A stretch of 64,000 bases of DNA, from NCBI GenBank assembly GCA_016218915.1, contig JACRCQ010000061.1, forward strand, positions 1 to 64,000, in the 5' to 3' direction. This stretch comes from Deltaproteobacteria bacterium. GTDB taxonomy: Bacteria > Myxococcota_A > Polyangia > Polyangiales > Polyangiaceae. The stretch's first letter is position 1. The number at the start of each line of letters is the position of its first letter. A model generated the notes under the pieces. The model worked only from the letters and a program-made list of their open reading frames with translations. It searched no databases and had not been told where the DNA came from. A program made the position numbers and the translations under genes. Shown one piece after another: positions 24,000 to 32,692 of this stretch.

Positions 24000-25607
24000 T
24001 CAATTCCAGCGAAGCGTACCGACCGGTCCAGGCACGAACGTCCACGCGCCGTACGTCGGGCTGAACGGGTCGATGGTCAGCACTGTCGTCTTGCCAGTCA
24101 CTGCGCTGGTGATCTCCAGCGAGCTGTCGAGCAGCGTCCCGGTGCACCCTCCATCTGCCGACATTGCGTAGGTGCGAACAAACCCTGTGCCGGGAGCGGC
24201 CTGGACAAGGACGATCGACGTAGCGCTCTCAGGTCGCACGAGCTGGATCTGCTGGCCATCCACGCGACCGATCCCAGCAGGCGCCGGCTCCCAGTCGTTC
24301 TTCGTCACCCCCATCGAATTGCCTGCGATCAGGTAGGTCCCTGCGCGTTCGAGAGCCTCGAGTGCAAGGACCTCTCCCACGGGCAAGCTGACCGGACTCC
24401 AGCTCGCTCCGTCGGAGGACACGTACAGCCACCCCACGCTCGCGTCGCGAAGACCGAGCACGAGCCTCCCTTGCGAATCGAGGGCCAGCTCGCCTGTGGA
24501 GCTGTCAAAGCCAGGAATGCCGGTCCCGAAAGAGCCGAATCGTCGGAGCCCGGCAGGCACGACGACGTTCTGCTGGCGCGACTCTCCGGTCGTCACGTTC
24601 GCAGTGCCGAAGGTCCAGATGGAAGCCTCGCTCGCAGCAAGCTCCCAGTGAGAGGGATGGGAACGAAAGAGCGAGACAGGGGCAGGGATGCCGAACGGCG
24701 CCTTGGACGCGATGTCAGCGGTTTCCAGCACAGCCTGGGCGTGCTTCGGATCGACCCAGAGCAGCACAGGTCCCTGGGCTTCGACCGAAGTATAGGAATC
24801 GAGCTGGCCGGCCAGAATCGACACGAGCGTATTGGAGCAGGGGTCAAACCAGAATCGCTGCTGATCGCGCAGAACCGCGATGCGCCCGGACGCATCCGGA
24901 TCCGAGATCGGAAGCATCCCAGCCCAAGGCCCGCCGACTTCTCCCTTGACGCCGACGATTGCGAGCTCCTCGGTGCCGGCAGTGGTCAGGCCAAATGCAA
25001 AGATACCCTGCTCGTTGCCATGGATCCGCAGGTCGATGGAGCTCGCATAGGGCACCGTGCGTTGCGCGTGGTACTTGACCTCGCCTGCCCAGTTCGTGAC
25101 GACGTATTCGATGGCAGCCTGGGTAGGGTTGGGATCGCCTTTGGGAGTCACAGCGACCGCAGCGCCAAGATAGCCGCCGCGACTCTCCACGACCTCGTGG
25201 ATAGGATTGCCTGGCTCGAAAGGCCAATTCTGGCCAAATGTGAAGTAGGTCATCACATTGCCCGCGCCATCGATTCCGTAGAGTCGGCTGCCTGAGGCGA
25301 CAGCGATTCCGAGCGCGCCATTGCCTTCAAAGGAGCACGCTGCACCCACAGGTCGGGCTGGGATCAGATCACCAGCGCCATAGCAGGCAGGACCTGCTCC
25401 AGCTCCGGCATTGCCCGCGTGCCCTGCTCCGCCCCCTTTTCCGCCAGCTCCAGCGACCCCTCCGCTGCCGGCTGCGCCATCGGCCGGGCCGGCGTCGAGC
25501 GCGTCAGCGGAAATCAAGCCGGTGCGGGCGCCGCACGCGCTGAGCGCAACAAGGACGGGGAGCGGGTTGAACCATGTGTGGTGCTGCACGCGGCCAGCGT
25601 ACCGCAT
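24000..25607 (-). CDS. Propeller-like lipoprotein, function unknown
   Basis: 535 aa from the ATG at 25607; a longer frame exists upstream but this start gives the signal (NPLPVLVALSAC, Cys25). A Gly/Ala spacer follows (residues about 45-75). The rest is rich in short beta segments (LYGIDGAGNVMTYF, GYLGAAVAVTPKGD, LYVSSDGASWSPVS), consistent with a beta-propeller or sialidase-like repeat fold. No catalytic signature was seen. It is divergent from the neighbouring Gly-rich lipoprotein gene and is probably a cell-surface protein. Confidence 0.8.
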   Translation of the reverse strand: MRYAGRVQHHTWFNPLPVLVALSACGARTGLISADALDAGPADGAAGSGGVAGAGGKGGGAGHAGNAGAGAGPACYGAGDLIPARPVGAACSFEGNGALGIAVASGSRLYGIDGAGNVMTYFTFGQNWPFEPGNPIHEVVESRGGYLGAAVAVTPKGDPNPTQAAIEYVVTNWAGEVKYHAQRTVPYASSIDLRIHGNEQGIFAFGLTTAGTEELAIVGVKGEVGGPWAGMLPISDPDASGRIAVLRDQQRFWFDPCSNTLVSILAGQLDSYTSVEAQGPVLLWVDPKHAQAVLETADIASKAPFGIPAPVSLFRSHPSHWELAASEASIWTFGTANVTTGESRQQNVVVPAGLRRFGSFGTGIPGFDSSTGELALDSQGRLVLGLRDASVGWLYVSSDGASWSPVSLPVGEVLALEALERAGTYLIAGNSMGVTKNDWEPAPAGIGRVDGQQIQLVRPESATSIVLVQAAPGTGFVRTYAMSADGGCTGTLLDSSLEITSAVTGKTTVLTIDPFSPTYGAWTFVPGPVGTLRWN

Positions 25608-25697
25608 CTTGGGGCAGGCTCGCACGCTCCCGGGTTGCTGCTGGGAATCATGGAACGGAATCTGCTTGGTGGCTGGCACCCAACGAGGACCGTGCCC

Positions 25698-26216
25698 ATG
25701 CCCAGCTTCTCGAAGACTCCCCCTCGACCCCAGAACAGATCACGGATCCCTTCCTATCCACGGCATCTTGCGATCGGAGCGGTGCTGCTTCTGACCGCCT
25801 GCGGAGGGAGCGTGGTGGATGGCTCAGGTACCGGGGTGGAGGCACAGGGTGGCACAGCCGGGTCTGGCGGGACTGTCTCGGCAGGTGGCACGGCGGGCAG
25901 TGGCGGGGTGGTTACGAACGGCGGCACCGGCGGGTACGATCCTGACGCGGCTACTGCGGGAGTCGCTCCGTATCCCTATGACTCGGGCACGGGAGGGAGC
26001 GGCGCGAGCGCCGGCTCAGGGGGCACAGCAGGCACTGCCGGAACAGGCGGGGCCGCAGGCGCAGCTGGGACAGCGGGAACAGCAGGATCAGCGGGAGCGT
26101 GCACAGGCGGCTCAGGCGGCGGCTCGTCCGCAGGTGAGGATCCGGGACCCTTTGACGCGGCTGCTGCGGGCGCTGGAGGCGGAGACCCCGGAGGCGACCA
26201 GGCTACGCCGTACTAG
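25698..26216 (+). CDS. Low-complexity Gly/Ala-rich lipoprotein
   Basis: 172 aa from the ATG at 25698. A long basic N-terminus precedes a hydrophobic core and lipobox LLLTAC (Cys35). Almost all the remainder is Gly/Ala/Thr/Ser, with a single later Cys (GACTGG) and no folded domain. It resembles the Gly-rich spacer of other lipoproteins in the window without a following domain, so it may be a truncated relative or a surface filament-like spacer. The lipobox makes a real gene likely, but codon bias alone could also produce such a frame. Confidence 0.5.
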   Translation: MPSFSKTPPRPQNRSRIPSYPRHLAIGAVLLLTACGGSVVDGSGTGVEAQGGTAGSGGTVSAGGTAGSGGVVTNGGTGGYDPDAATAGVAPYPYDSGTGGSGASAGSGGTAGTAGTGGAAGAAGTAGTAGSAGACTGGSGGGSSAGEDPGPFDAAAAGAGGGDPGGDQATPY

Positions 26217-26247
26217 AGTCGACGAGCGTGATCCGCGTTGAAGCGTG

Positions 26248-26310
26248 GCGCATTCGGTGCCCGAAGTCCGTAGTCCGTGGTTGAAGCGCATTCGGTGCCC
26301 GAAGTCCGTA
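26248..26310. repeat. Two 25-bp direct repeats
   Basis: The same 25 bases, starting GCGCATTCGG and ending AAGTCCGTA, occur at 26248-26272 and 26286-26310, 38 bp apart. Each copy is preceded by TTGAAGC within a few bases, as is the dispersed 61-bp repeat that follows. Confidence 0.9.
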
Positions 26311-26311
26311 C

Positions 26312-26372
26312 TTGAAGCAGCCGGCTGAAGGGCCGGCAGCTGATGCAAGTCAGCTGCGCGGTTAGCCAAGCC
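26312..26372. repeat. 61-bp dispersed hairpin repeat, copy 1
   Basis: It begins TTGAAGCAG and ends AGCCAAGCC. It matches 39130-39190 at 54 of 61 positions with no gaps. It can fold two hairpins: GCCGGC-TGAAGG-GCCGGC (26320-26337) and AGCTGA-TGCAAG-TCAGCT (26338-26355). The second hairpin and the following TGCGCGGT are the most conserved part. Confidence 0.85.
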
Positions 26373-26585
26373 CCCATTCGGGGGCTGACGGTCCGACGCG
26401 AAGCCGACAGTGGAACGGGCCGGGCAGTGCGGGGCAGTAGCGACGAACGGAAAGGCGTCAGGCATTCTCTATTCGCAATCCGCATTCTTGTCCCTAGTTT
26501 CTAGTTCTCTCCTCCCAATCTGACGCCTGTCCACGATCGATCGTCGGGTGAGCCGTACTAGCTGGAAGGCTGCAGGCTGCGGGCT

Positions 26586-27557
26586 TCAGGATTCAGAAGT
26601 ATACGCCCGGCTCGCCTCGTGGCGCAGCGCACGTATCCTCGCCTTTGCGGCATCGATCGCATCTGAGCCACCCTGCGCTGCAGCCTCCAGATCCCCCACG
26701 AGGCTTGCACAACGCGATCGCATCGACTCGAGCTGCCCGCCCACCGATGCGTCCGTTGCCGTGGACCGGTACGGCTGTTCGCCGGCAGTTCCACGCGCAT
26801 GTTCGGATGCAGCGGCGCAGCGCAGAAACGCGATCTCCAATCGCACCAGCTCTTCATCGAGTGCACCAACCTCGGGATCGGTCAGGTGCGCTCCGTTCCC
26901 GCGCAGAATCATGCTCCACTTCGCTGCGTCGGAGAGACAAGCTCCCACCGTTGCAAGGCCCTGATCCGTGACTGCGCAGCGCCTTGCTCCCCGTGCCTCG
27001 CACATGACCCGCTCATCCAGGATTCCCAGACCATGCCGCACGCGATCCGTGGACAGCGAGATCTCGCAGACGTCCATCACCAGCGCGCGACTGGCCACCA
27101 CGACAGTAACCAGCAAGCCGACGAAGGGGACCCATGGCACGCTCAAGAACCACGCGGCAGCCGCGAAACCAGCAACGACGAGGGCCTTTTCGCGAACCCG
27201 ACCGCTCCAGTCCAGACGCAGGCCCCGGGGCGGTCCGTCCGCAGCGTCGATCCACAGGTGCCTTGCGCCACACCGGTCCAGCAGCGTCCGCAGCCGAAGA
27301 GCTTCCGGCGCCGTCGCCGACAGCAGCACATCGAAGCTGGCGCGTCCTGCCATGGCCCCGACGTCGCCGGCGCTAGCAGGTGGAGCGAGCGCCCGCAGCG
27401 CCTTGGAAACACGGAATGCGTCGCCCACACCCCCTTCGATTCGAACGCGATAATCCCTGCGCTCGACGACAGGTACGCTCTCCAGCTCGCACTTCGCGCA
27501 GATCTCGAGGATGGGCAGGAGCGGCTCGTTGCAGGCTGCGCAGACCGTTTCTGTCAT
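26586..27557 (-). CDS. Zinc-ribbon membrane protein, function unknown
   Basis: 323 aa. The first 25 residues carry two CxxC pairs (CAACNEPL, then CAKC), a zinc ribbon. A soluble alpha/beta region follows to about residue 125. Two hydrophobic spans lie at about 127-160, and the C-terminal half has strands and a long final helix (LESMRSRCASLVGDLEAAA). The ATG overlaps by four bases the stop of the TPR-type membrane gene upstream, so the pair is translationally coupled. No known family was recognised. Confidence 0.7.
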   Translation of the reverse strand: MTETVCAACNEPLLPILEICAKCELESVPVVERRDYRVRIEGGVGDAFRVSKALRALAPPASAGDVGAMAGRASFDVLLSATAPEALRLRTLLDRCGARHLWIDAADGPPRGLRLDWSGRVREKALVVAGFAAAAWFLSVPWVPFVGLLVTVVVASRALVMDVCEISLSTDRVRHGLGILDERVMCEARGARRCAVTDQGLATVGACLSDAAKWSMILRGNGAHLTDPEVGALDEELVRLEIAFLRCAAASEHARGTAGEQPYRSTATDASVGGQLESMRSRCASLVGDLEAAAQGGSDAIDAAKARIRALRHEASRAYTSES

Positions 27558-28576
27558 GGCTCAGGTCTCGCGTTCTCGCTTGCTGCGAGCATCCCTTCGG
27601 ACATCTGGCGCTCGGCTTCGAGCAGCGCAGCCTCAAGCCCCTTCTTCAGATCCGCCACAAGCCTCTCGTCCCGGAACTGAGTCAAGCTCACCGACTGACG
27701 TCGTTCTGCTGCCTGCCGTGCGTACTGGGTACGCATCCACCCGAACTTCATCTCGACTTCGCTGCCAGCCGGATAGACCACCCCACCTGTGGTGAACCAT
27801 TCCTCTCGGACCCGGCCAAACGCAGCCAGCTGGTGGGACAGGAGAGCAGCCCGTTGCGCGGAGTCGATGGCGTTCAGCAGCTTCTTGCGGGCTGCCTCGT
27901 TCGATACCTTCCCGATCCGGGTAGACATGTCGACCATGTTCGTATGGAACGCGTCCATGGTATCTCCTCGCGCTTGCCCGATCAGCCGGGTGAAGTCCTC
28001 TCGGATGGCTTGCAGGTCCGACGCCTGCCGCGCCCTGTCCACGGCAGCAGCGCGCTCCGTTCGAGCCCGTCGGGGCGGCAAGAGCTTCTCATCCACCAAT
28101 GATGCCGCTTCGAGCCAGCGCGCATTTGCAATCACGCTGTCGCCCCTGCGTGCAGCGAGGTCGCCAAGAGCCAGCAACGCCGCGCCACGAACCTCGCGAT
28201 CCTGCTGAGCGAGGCGCTGCGCGTCGATCGCCACCGCAGATACGCCGAACGCTCTGGCATCAGCATCGAAGAACATCGCAACGAGGGTGGCATCAGCACC
28301 TGGCAGGTCACCGGCGAGGATCAAGAGCTCAGCCTGGGCGACGCGGACGCGCAGGTTGTCCGGCTCCAGCCCGCGTGCCTTCTCAACGGAAACGGTCGCA
28401 CACGCAGCATCCTCGCGGGATGCACACTCGGCGAACTCGGACATCGCCGACTCGAAGCGCACACGACGCAATCCGGTCCATCCGGACATGACCACAGCAA
28501 ACGCGACGAATGCGATGAAGATCCAATCGCGCTCGAGGGACCGCTGCCAGGCCACAAGACGGTAGAACCACCTCAC
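27554..28576 (-). CDS. Single-span membrane protein with TPR-like domain
   Basis: 340 aa from a GTG at 28576 (MRWFYRLVAW). One membrane span lies at about residues 18-36. The rest is helical with TPR-like repeats (ARGLEPDNLRVRVAQAELLILAGDL, ALLALGDLAARRGDSVIANARW). A C-terminal coiled-coil-like stretch ends in a Glu/Arg-rich tail. It is the first gene of a two-gene operon with the zinc-ribbon protein. Function is unknown; it is likely a scaffold exposed on one side of the inner membrane. Confidence 0.7.
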   Translation of the reverse strand: MRWFYRLVAWQRSLERDWIFIAFVAFAVVMSGWTGLRRVRFESAMSEFAECASREDAACATVSVEKARGLEPDNLRVRVAQAELLILAGDLPGADATLVAMFFDADARAFGVSAVAIDAQRLAQQDREVRGAALLALGDLAARRGDSVIANARWLEAASLVDEKLLPPRRARTERAAAVDRARQASDLQAIREDFTRLIGQARGDTMDAFHTNMVDMSTRIGKVSNEAARKKLLNAIDSAQRAALLSHQLAAFGRVREEWFTTGGVVYPAGSEVEMKFGWMRTQYARQAAERRQSVSLTQFRDERLVADLKKGLEAALLEAERQMSEGMLAASENARPEP

Positions 28577-28717
28577 CCGGCCAACGTATCAGGTGGCCGC
28601 AGTCGAGGCCAGGCGGATCGCGGGAAGCCCGATGGCCACGACGCACATCATCCTACGCAGGTACATGCTCAGGGCATTCCTGGCGTCCACAGCCACCTGT
28701 CTTCTCGCCCGCCCCGG

Positions 28718-30010
28718 CTACCTCGCCACTGCCATCACCGACCCCTGGTTCCAGTTCGTCCAGTAGACGAGCTTGGAGTCGATCGCGAGGTTGAGCGGGG
28801 ACAAGGCGCCGTACACGATAGTCTGGTAGGGCCCGCCTTGCGTGGACACACGACGAATCGATCCTGACGTCGTTTCCGCAAACCACGCAAATGCTCCGTC
28901 GACCACAATTCCAGCCGTCGGATTCATCCCGGTCGACAGCTTCGTAGCTGTGCCCCCGGCCTTGGGCACCTTCATCACCACAGCTGCGCTCGAGCTGGTC
29001 CAGTAGACTGACACGTTGTCCACTGCGACGCCGAGGGGCGAAGCCTGGCCCGCTGCAAGCTGGGTCGGAGTGCCAGAGAGATCCAGGGGCGCCTTCCAGA
29101 TGACCCCGGTGGTCGAATTGGCCCAGTAGACCGACGCGGCATCGATGGCGAGCCCAGATGCCCCCGCAGCGTCGGATGCGATGGCAATCGCAGTGCCGCC
29201 GCTCTTCGGAATACGCTTGATCTCGCTCAGGCTGGTGACCGTGCCTCGCGTGCTCACGTACACGCTGGTCGCGTCTTGGGCCAGCCCCGCCGGTCTGTCC
29301 AGGCCAACCGCAAGGTAGGTAGGCAATCCGCCCACTTCCGTTAGGACCTGCATCACGGTCCCAACGTCGGACTCGGCCCAGTACGTGTTGACATCGTCGA
29401 TCACGATCGCGCCCGGTCCGCCCGTTGAAATCGACAACAGGGTGGCGCCGGACGGGGTCGAAAGCGGCAGCGGGGCCTTGTACACCGTGCCGCCGTAATA
29501 GTTGGTCCACACCAGCCACTTCGCATTCACCGCGATCCCGTTGGGCGACTGCAGCCCGTCCGCAACCAACAGCGGCTTGCACATCCCCTGCAAGCATTCG
29601 CTCCCCAGGCAGTCGTGCCCGCAGGCGCCGCAGTTGGCAGGATCATCCTTGAGGCTCGCCTCGCACGTGCCGTTCCCGTCACAGTCGTCCTTGTTCGCAG
29701 GACACTTTGCGTCCACCGTGTCTGCGTCCGCGTCTGCTCCTACTTCTGGCTCCGCGTCCGCTTGCGCATCGTCTTGCGGCACATCATCCGCGGCGTCCGG
29801 CGCTGCGGGCTCGTCGTCCCTGGCTTCGATCACCGACACATCTGACCCGTCCTGCCCGACCGACGTCTCTTCAGGCTGCGAGGAATCGACCACCCCGCTG
29901 TCCGGCACGTCGGCAGCGGTGCCGAAGTTGTCGAGCTTGCACCCCCCCCAGGCGATCGCGGTCAGCGTCGCCAGAGCAATCAAAGCGGGGAATCTGCGAG
30001 GTCGAAGCAT
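28718..30010 (-). CDS. Six- or more-bladed propeller lipoprotein
   Basis: 430 aa from the ATG at 30010. The signal ends in AWGGC (Cys24), followed by an acidic Asp/Glu/Ala linker (25-100) and a small Cys-rich module (CPANKDDCDGNGTCEAS, ANCGACGHDC) near 100-145. The remaining 285 residues contain at least six blades with recurring motifs of the form LAIDAASVYWAN, VAVDNVSVYWTS, IVIDDVNTYWAE and LAIDSKLVYWTN. These alternate with KAPLPLS- or RIPKSGG-type strands and resemble NHL/LDL-receptor YWTD-like propellers. It is a surface protein with a probable binding role. Confidence 0.85.
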   Translation of the reverse strand: MLRPRRFPALIALATLTAIAWGGCKLDNFGTAADVPDSGVVDSSQPEETSVGQDGSDVSVIEARDDEPAAPDAADDVPQDDAQADAEPEVGADADADTVDAKCPANKDDCDGNGTCEASLKDDPANCGACGHDCLGSECLQGMCKPLLVADGLQSPNGIAVNAKWLVWTNYYGGTVYKAPLPLSTPSGATLLSISTGGPGAIVIDDVNTYWAESDVGTVMQVLTEVGGLPTYLAVGLDRPAGLAQDATSVYVSTRGTVTSLSEIKRIPKSGGTAIAIASDAAGASGLAIDAASVYWANSTTGVIWKAPLDLSGTPTQLAAGQASPLGVAVDNVSVYWTSSSAAVVMKVPKAGGTATKLSTGMNPTAGIVVDGAFAWFAETTSGSIRRVSTQGGPYQTIVYGALSPLNLAIDSKLVYWTNWNQGSVMAVAR

Positions 30011-30246
30011 GGGTTCGAGCAAGGGTAGCACTGCAGCACTGTGCGCGAAAGGAAACGACCCCAGCTCCCAGGTTCTCATCCCGCAGCGTCACGGCCTGGA
30101 ACAAGCTCAGCATGTTGCGAAGGGGAGTCCAACGGATTGAGCACACGCCTGTTTGCCCGCTGTCCGGCATTCCGTGTTCGCGTTCGCGTTCGGTGTTGCC
30201 TATTGCTCGTTCTCCGCCGTGCAAAGCAGCACCCTAGGGTGATACG

Positions 30247-32514
30247 ATGGTCCCCACCATGAAATCACGTTCCACCATCGCCCTGCTCGCTCTCGTCGTC
30301 TCGATCGGAGGCGCTTGCTCCTCTGAGGATGGAACCGCCGGGCCGCCCCCTGGCAACGGCTACGATGCAGGCATCGAAGGCGGCAAGGATGGGCCGGGCA
30401 ACGACTCGCCCATCGTCGTTACGGATGGCTCCGGGCAGGACGCCGCAGGCTGCCCTTCGCAAGTGCTGTGCGGCACGCAAGGAACATGCTGCCCGGTCGG
30501 CACCGAATGCGTGTTCGGAACCTGCGTGGCTGCCTGCGCTTCAGGCGTTCGTTGCGCCACCGCGTGCTGCAACGCCGGCGATGTCTGCGTGTCCGGCCAA
30601 TGCAAGACCCCCACCACGGATTGCATCGACTCGGTCGATTGCACCCAGTCCGAGTTCTGCGATCCGCTCGCAAAGAAGTGCGTGGAGCAGGTGCCTGGCG
30701 GACCGGTGTGCGAGATCCCGCACCCGGTCGCTGCCCTGGCGCCGGTGCTCAAGTGGAGCTGGACCAAGCCAGACATCCTTCCTGACTACGATCAGACGAT
30801 CTCGGCGCCGCTCATCGTGGACGCCACCGGCGACGGGATCCCCGACGTCTTCGTCACCACCGGCAGCAAGGGGCTGACCAACCTGGACAACCCCGGATAC
30901 ATGCGCCTGCTCGACGGCGCGACGGGCAAGGAGAAGTGGGCAGCAAACGTCGATGCGCTGCAACCGGGCAACCAGGTCCAGGTCACTGCATCTCCGGCGG
31001 TCGCGGATCTGGATGGAGACGGCAAGGTCGAGGTGATCACCCTGGCCGCTGCGCGTGACGTGATCGCCTTCCACGCGGATGGCGCGCTCGCATGGCGCTC
31101 CACGCGACCCGACACCTCTCCGTATACGTTCTCCGTGGGCTTCACCTGGGGTTCTGCGGTCTCCGTTGCGGACATGGACGGCGACGGCAAGGGCGAGGTG
31201 GTGCTCGCAGGTGTGATCTTTGGCAGCGATGGCGTGATGATCTCCGGGGATGGCAAGGAGACGACCGGGGGGAGCACGGCGCTGGGCTCGCACATCGGCA
31301 CGAGCAGCATCATTGCCGACGTGGACGGGGACGGAAAGCAGGAGCTGGTGGGCGGCAATGGCGCGTATCGTCTCGACGGCACCGCAGTATGGGAAGACGC
31401 TTCTTCTCCGGAGGGATTCCCTGCGATCGCCGACTTCGACAAGGACGGGAACCCTGAGCTGGTCGTGGCTGCGGCGAGCTCCATTCTGGTGCTCGATGCC
31501 AAGACCGGCGCCGAGCTCGCTACGCTTGCCACGCCAGGCTCTGTGCCCGGTCCCCCTGTGATCGCGGACTTTGATGGCGACGGCACGCCCGAGATCGGAC
31601 TGCAGTTCTATTCGCCGTGCGAGGTGTCGGTCTTCGAGTACGACGCCGCGGCCAAGGCTCTGTCGGTCAAGTGGACCACGCCCATGATTGCGTGCTCAGG
31701 ATACCTCACGCCCACGGCGTTCGACTTCAACGGCGACGGCGAAGTGGAGGTGCTGGCTCACGACGACTGCCATGTGAACGTGATGAAGGGTACCACTGGC
31801 GAGATCCAGCTGAAGATCGCCGCGTCCCACAACACGTGGACCGAGTTCGTGTCGGTCGCCGATGTGGACGGGGACAAGGAGGCGGACCTGCTGTTTTCGG
31901 CCAACGACGCGTGGAACGGCGGGCTGCTCGACTGGGCGAACTACTGCAAGTACACGGCACCCGACACCTGGTCGCATGGGGTGTTCGTGTATCATCAGCC
32001 CAGGGAGTGGATGCCGACTCGCCGCGTCTGGAATCAGCAGTCGTACCACATCACCAACATCAAGGCCGACGGCACGCTTCCCAAGCCGGAAAGCGCGAGC
32101 TGGGGTCCGTCCGGATACAACAACTATCGGGTCTCAGCGCAGGGCAAGGGTGCACCCCTTGCTCCCAATCTGATCCTGAGTCTGTCTGTCTCCCTGTCAG
32201 CGTGCCCAGGCCAGGTGCGTTTGCTGGCGCAGGTCCAGAACGCCGGCAGCATCGGCGTGGCTCCTGGGGTCGAAGTGGCATTCTTCGAGGGCAAGTCGCC
32301 GAACGGCAAGCCCCTCGGGACCGCCAAGACTACCAAGGTGCTGTTCCCGGGCGCCTCCGAGATCGTGGAGCTCAAGACCCCTGCCCCCGCAGGCACTGGC
32401 TCCTACTACGCCATCGTCGATCCAGCGCCGCCTCCTTCGGGCACCATCGCGGAATGCAAGGAAGACGACAACGAAGCGTCGGTCGACGGGGTCACCTGCA
32501 CGAAGCTGTACTGA
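30247..32514 (+). CDS. FG-GAP/VCBS-repeat lipoprotein with CARDB-like C-terminal domain
   Basis: 755 aa. The signal ends in GGAC (Cys24). After a short spacer comes a Cys-rich module (about 65-150) with CCPVGTECVFGTCV-type spacing. Then follow at least eight integrin-like calcium repeats with acidic loops: DATGDGIPD, DLDGDGKVE, DMDGDGKGE, DVDGDGKQE, DFDKDGNPE, DFDGDGTPE, DFNGDGEVE and DVDGDKEAD. These form a seven- or eight-bladed propeller. The last 120 residues resemble a CARDB adhesion domain (LLAQVQNAGSIGVAPGVEV). An AGGGTG sits six bases before the ATG; a second ATG at 30259 is also possible. Such proteins mediate calcium-dependent adhesion. Confidence 0.88.
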   Translation: MVPTMKSRSTIALLALVVSIGGACSSEDGTAGPPPGNGYDAGIEGGKDGPGNDSPIVVTDGSGQDAAGCPSQVLCGTQGTCCPVGTECVFGTCVAACASGVRCATACCNAGDVCVSGQCKTPTTDCIDSVDCTQSEFCDPLAKKCVEQVPGGPVCEIPHPVAALAPVLKWSWTKPDILPDYDQTISAPLIVDATGDGIPDVFVTTGSKGLTNLDNPGYMRLLDGATGKEKWAANVDALQPGNQVQVTASPAVADLDGDGKVEVITLAAARDVIAFHADGALAWRSTRPDTSPYTFSVGFTWGSAVSVADMDGDGKGEVVLAGVIFGSDGVMISGDGKETTGGSTALGSHIGTSSIIADVDGDGKQELVGGNGAYRLDGTAVWEDASSPEGFPAIADFDKDGNPELVVAAASSILVLDAKTGAELATLATPGSVPGPPVIADFDGDGTPEIGLQFYSPCEVSVFEYDAAAKALSVKWTTPMIACSGYLTPTAFDFNGDGEVEVLAHDDCHVNVMKGTTGEIQLKIAASHNTWTEFVSVADVDGDKEADLLFSANDAWNGGLLDWANYCKYTAPDTWSHGVFVYHQPREWMPTRRVWNQQSYHITNIKADGTLPKPESASWGPSGYNNYRVSAQGKGAPLAPNLILSLSVSLSACPGQVRLLAQVQNAGSIGVAPGVEVAFFEGKSPNGKPLGTAKTTKVLFPGASEIVELKTPAPAGTGSYYAIVDPAPPPSGTIAECKEDDNEASVDGVTCTKLY

Positions 32515-32692
32515 ATCTCCTGCCCTCATCGTTAGCAAACGAACGCTGCCCCCTGCCCCACCGTTAGCGGACCGTTGAATCCTGCAGAAATGTGCAAGTT
32601 TGACGCACGAGTCTGCGTGGTCCGGTCCGTGCATGGCCGACAGCCGCACGCCGCGACCGGTGTGCTGCTGCTGGAATGGAGGAGACCTGAGC

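Larger units (their letters stand above)
26217..26585. other. Intergenic region, 369 bp, rich in repeats and hairpins
   Basis: No convincing gene. It contains two 25-bp direct repeats, one copy of a 61-bp dispersed repeat, and a 7-bp hairpin with an ATTC loop (26369-26386). A pyrimidine-rich CATTC/GTTC tract follows (about 26464-26515) that resembles one upstream of the C25 protease gene at about 34470. Confidence 0.7.

Noticed and set aside
32515..32692. Additional gene upstream of the zincin (in-frame extension to 32600)
   Set aside because: The extension has a Cys/Trp-rich odd composition and would bury the signal peptide. The GGAGGAG before 32693 supports the shorter start.
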